A stretch of 39,028 bases of DNA. Origin: a virus. The notes below the pieces were generated by a model that saw only the letters and a program-made list of their open reading frames with translations, searched no databases and had not been told where the DNA came from. Location of the stretch: the IMG/VR virus record IMGVR_UViG_3300048930_000172, positions 1 through 39,028 of that record; one strand, given 5' to 3'. Positions 37,236 to 39,028 of the stretch are shown here, piece after piece. A program made the position numbers and the translations under genes. Numbering within the stretch: the first letter of the stretch is position 1; each line of letters begins with the position of its first letter.

Positions 37236-37433
37236 TCACGTCGCGCTCCGCTTGCGCCACCAGCGCGACAGTGCGACACCAATGGCGACCGACGCAACGA
37301 GATGGGCGATCAGGTCGAGCTTGGCTCCACCGTCGTCGGACCAGTCGTGTGAGGGGTGGCCGAGCCACGGCCAGATGCCGAAGAAGGCGGTCCAAATGAT
37401 GAAGCACCAGAGCAAGATTCGATCGCCGCTCAC
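37236..37433 (-). CDS. Small two-pass membrane protein
   Basis: The 65-residue product has two hydrophobic segments (about 6-24, ILLWCFIIWTAFFGIWPWL, and 42-57, LIAHLVASVAIGVALS) and a basic C-terminus. The GTG start overlaps the previous stop (GTGA). Function unknown. Confidence 0.6.
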   Translation of the reverse strand: MSGDRILLWCFIIWTAFFGIWPWLGHPSHDWSDDGGAKLDLIAHLVASVAIGVALSRWWRKRSAT

Positions 37434-37660
37434 TCGTCACTTACCTTCGGGTTGGCGCGTGCTGCGAGCCAGCGGCGAAGGCGGGGCCATCGGACGCTGA
37501 CGAGCACCCACCCTTTGCGTTGGCAGAACCAGCACGGGGCAAAGGCTCCGCTGCCCACGTCCAATACTGCGGGGTTTCCGTGGCACACGGCGCACGGCAT
37601 GTTGTGGCTCGCCCAGGGGCCACCATCGGTGATGATGGTTGGTTGCAGCAGCGGGCTCAC
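37430..37660 (-). CDS. Hypothetical protein with CxxC-CxxC zinc ribbon
   Basis: The 76-residue product starts at GTG (MSPLLQPTIITDGG). CAVCHGN near residue 23 and CWFCQRKGW near 43 form a probable DnaJ-like zinc ribbon. The C-terminus is basic. No further identification. Confidence 0.65.
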   Translation of the reverse strand: MSPLLQPTIITDGGPWASHNMPCAVCHGNPAVLDVGSGAFAPCWFCQRKGWVLVSVRWPRLRRWLAARANPKVSDE

Positions 37661-37896
37661 GTCGCGTTCCCTTGTCGGCGAGCGGTTGGCTCTTGCGGGT
37701 TTGGGACGTCGGATTGGCCCGATGGCGCTTCAAGTAACTGACGTCTGCGGTCCCATTCGTTCGGCACAGCCCCGCAGTCGCAGAGGAACGCGACGCTGTA
37801 CACCGACGAGCACAATTCGTCGTGCGGCAGCTCGTGGCCGACCTCGCGCTGGATGTCCCATGCGGTCGGGAAGTCGAGAAAGTCGGTGCGCATCAC
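37657..37896 (-). CDS. Hypothetical protein, 79 residues
   Basis: It starts at GTG 37896 (MMRTDFLDFPTAWD) in a GTGA overlap with the previous gene, or at ATG 37893 (TGATG). CDCGAV near residue 39 may bind metal. Function unknown. Confidence 0.55.
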   Translation of the reverse strand: MMRTDFLDFPTAWDIQREVGHELPHDELCSSVYSVAFLCDCGAVPNEWDRRRQLLEAPSGQSDVPNPQEPTARRQGNAT

Positions 37897-38504
37897 TGCT
37901 TCTCCCGACCGTTGTTCTCGTAGAAGCGACGGACATCTTCCAGCACCTCGGGATCGAACGCTGGGAGGCCACGAACATCACCGAACGGGATGTCGACGTA
38001 CGGCTTGGCCTCCGCTGCGATCTTCTTGACGTGGTCGGGGTTGAGGCCCATGCCGCGGATCTCGTCCTCCCACATGCGGGTGTGCTCGTCGAACGGGTTG
38101 GGCTCGGGGTCTGGTTTCGCTATGCGCTTCGCCTCATCGAGTCGCGCCGACAGCTCGACCACCTGCTCGTACAGGTAGCTGCGTGCCTCCACGCACTCGT
38201 CTAGTCTGCGGGCGCTCTCCATCCCGTGAACGCGAAGCTCAGTGAGCCCAGGCAGTAGGTCGGATGGCCCGCACGCTGCCTGGCGGTCGTAGCCGAGCGG
38301 CTCGACGACGTCCGCGACGCCGTTCATCCACGCCTTGCATTCCTCGGCCAAGCGGTCCACGAGCTGGGCCTGCTTCTCCAGCGTGTCGGCTGCGTCGGAA
38401 AGCAGCGCCGCAGCGACGAGACGCTGACCTCGCGTGATGACCGAGCGGTCCAGCAGGTTCCGCGATTCGGCGCGCATCTGGTTGATGATGTTGTCGTAGC
38501 TCAT
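37893..38504 (-). CDS. Hypothetical coiled-coil protein
   Basis: The 203-residue product starts MSYDNIINQMRAESRNLLDR at 38504 in an ATGA overlap with the previous gene. It is helical and coiled over most of its length (TLEKQAQLVDRLAEECKAW, YEQVVELSARLDEAKR), with an acidic C-terminal third. No family recognised. Confidence 0.7.
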   Translation of the reverse strand: MSYDNIINQMRAESRNLLDRSVITRGQRLVAAALLSDAADTLEKQAQLVDRLAEECKAWMNGVADVVEPLGYDRQAACGPSDLLPGLTELRVHGMESARRLDECVEARSYLYEQVVELSARLDEAKRIAKPDPEPNPFDEHTRMWEDEIRGMGLNPDHVKKIAAEAKPYVDIPFGDVRGLPAFDPEVLEDVRRFYENNGREKQ

Positions 38505-38782
38505 CGCGCCGCTTCCGCCATCTGGTGTTTGCACTGACACGCACCGTCATGGCCGTTCGGGTGAACGCACGGACACCGATCACCAAAGTGATCTCGACCT
38601 CCCGTCAGCCCTGGACAACGACCAAGGTTGCACTTCGCGCAGATATCGCGACCACCGTTGTCAAGGGTCCAGTCAGCGAGGTGCTCTCTGATCTGTTCGT
38701 ACGACGCTGAGCCGTTGAACGTGACGTACTCGTCGCAGAGCGGGGTGTCACACTTCCACGTCGTGGTCGATGAGACGGTCAT
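38501..38782 (-). CDS. Cys-rich hypothetical protein
   Basis: The 93-residue product starts MTVSSTTTWKCDTPLCDEYV and contains at least eight Cys (CDTPLC, CAKCNLGRC, CPCVH, CQCKH), suggesting two zinc sites. A conserved GLTGGRDHFGDRC segment lies between them. It is linked by ATGA overlaps on both sides. Function unknown. Confidence 0.7.
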   Translation of the reverse strand: MTVSSTTTWKCDTPLCDEYVTFNGSASYEQIREHLADWTLDNGGRDICAKCNLGRCPGLTGGRDHFGDRCPCVHPNGHDGACQCKHQMAEAAR

Positions 38783-39018
38783 CGCGTCAGCGCCCCGTCG
38801 TAGCCAGCCATGCGGAGTGCCACCACCGTGGCGGCAAGCTCGGCTTCACGTAGCGCCACGCGTCGACGCAGAACGTCGATTTCAGCGAGCGCCATCGCAG
38901 CCTGAGTCTCGGCATCTTCGAGGATCATCACGCCCCGACCTTCGGCGATGTGGACGAGTTCGGGAAAGTCGTCAGCGGCACTTACTTGATCAGCCACGGG
39001 TGGCCTCCGTTCCGTCAT
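38779..39018 (-). CDS. Hypothetical protein crossing the contig junction
   Basis: The 79-residue product starts MTERRPPVADQVSAADDFPE at 39018, inside the terminal repeat (the same start lies at 117-115 on the left copy). It is helical in its second half (MALAEIDVLRRRVALREAEL). In the circular genome it follows the gene at 89-304 with an overlapping boundary. Confidence 0.7.
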   Translation of the reverse strand: MTERRPPVADQVSAADDFPELVHIAEGRGVMILEDAETQAAMALAEIDVLRRRVALREAELAATVVALRMAGYDGALTR

Positions 39019-39028
39019 TTCCTTGTCG
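38902..39028. repeat. Terminal direct repeat, right copy
   Basis: Identical to bases 1-127; see there. Removing one copy gives a circular genome of 38,901 bp. Confidence 0.97.

Overview
The window looks like one complete tailed-phage genome (39,028 bases, high GC by eye), most likely an uncultured podovirus-type phage of a high-GC actinobacterium. Bases 1-127 are repeated exactly at 38902-39028, so the contig closes into a circle of 38,901 bp; 127 is also a common assembler k-mer length, so the repeat is more likely an assembly overlap than a packaged terminal repeat. The actinobacterial host is inferred from the GC content, the many ATGA/GTGA/TGATG start-stop overlaps, and TAnnnT boxes placed 6-7 nt before start codons, which is the leaderless promoter layout typical of Actinobacteria. 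No integrase, tRNA, CRISPR array, DNA polymerase, primase or replicative helicase was recognised.

Rightward (late) block, 363-28686: large terminase; three tail-fibre/adhesin-type genes; a small protein with a histone-like Lys/Ala tail; a small membrane protein; portal; scaffold; major capsid; a strong terminator; an antisense HNH endonuclease; a head-tail adaptor and other connector/tail genes; a second antisense HNH endonuclease inserted at the 5' end of a virion gene; two Ala/Gly-rich probable ejection proteins; a giant 1924-residue virion protein; a collar-type fibre and two further tail genes; an amidase endolysin with three small membrane (holin-like) proteins; and a HTH protein followed by a Zn-binding protein, a lambda-exonuclease-like nuclease and a Rad52-family annealing protein. 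The block ends at a long hairpin (28693-28737) facing the leftward genes.

Leftward block, 39018 down to 28779 (continuing over the junction to 304): about 30 very small, tightly overlapping genes, many Cys-rich or membrane-bound, almost all of unknown function. Recognisable members are a VRR-NUC nuclease, a winged-helix protein, a DUF4190-like membrane protein, a WTNRETW-motif phage protein and a third HNH endonuclease. Three TTGACR-N17/18-CAnnnT promoters face left (312-340, 32227-32255, 33749-33778). Hairpins at 28693-28737 and 35836-35877 divide the transcription units. A lone rightward gene (32336-32770, possible small terminase subunit) is followed by about 530 bp of non-coding DNA with a G-quadruplex-type tract, an AT-rich palindrome and a terminator, the best candidate for an origin or packaging locus.

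The most unusual observations are: (i) a two-hairpin leader before two of the HNH genes, conserved in layout with compensatory base changes; (ii) the second HNH gene lying between two diverged copies of the same gene start; (iii) a nearly identical 11-12 codon mini-ORF, coupled to its neighbours on both sides, present at two distant loci; and (iv) a repeated Shine-Dalgarno cassette used by at least six leftward genes and read through in frame in several.
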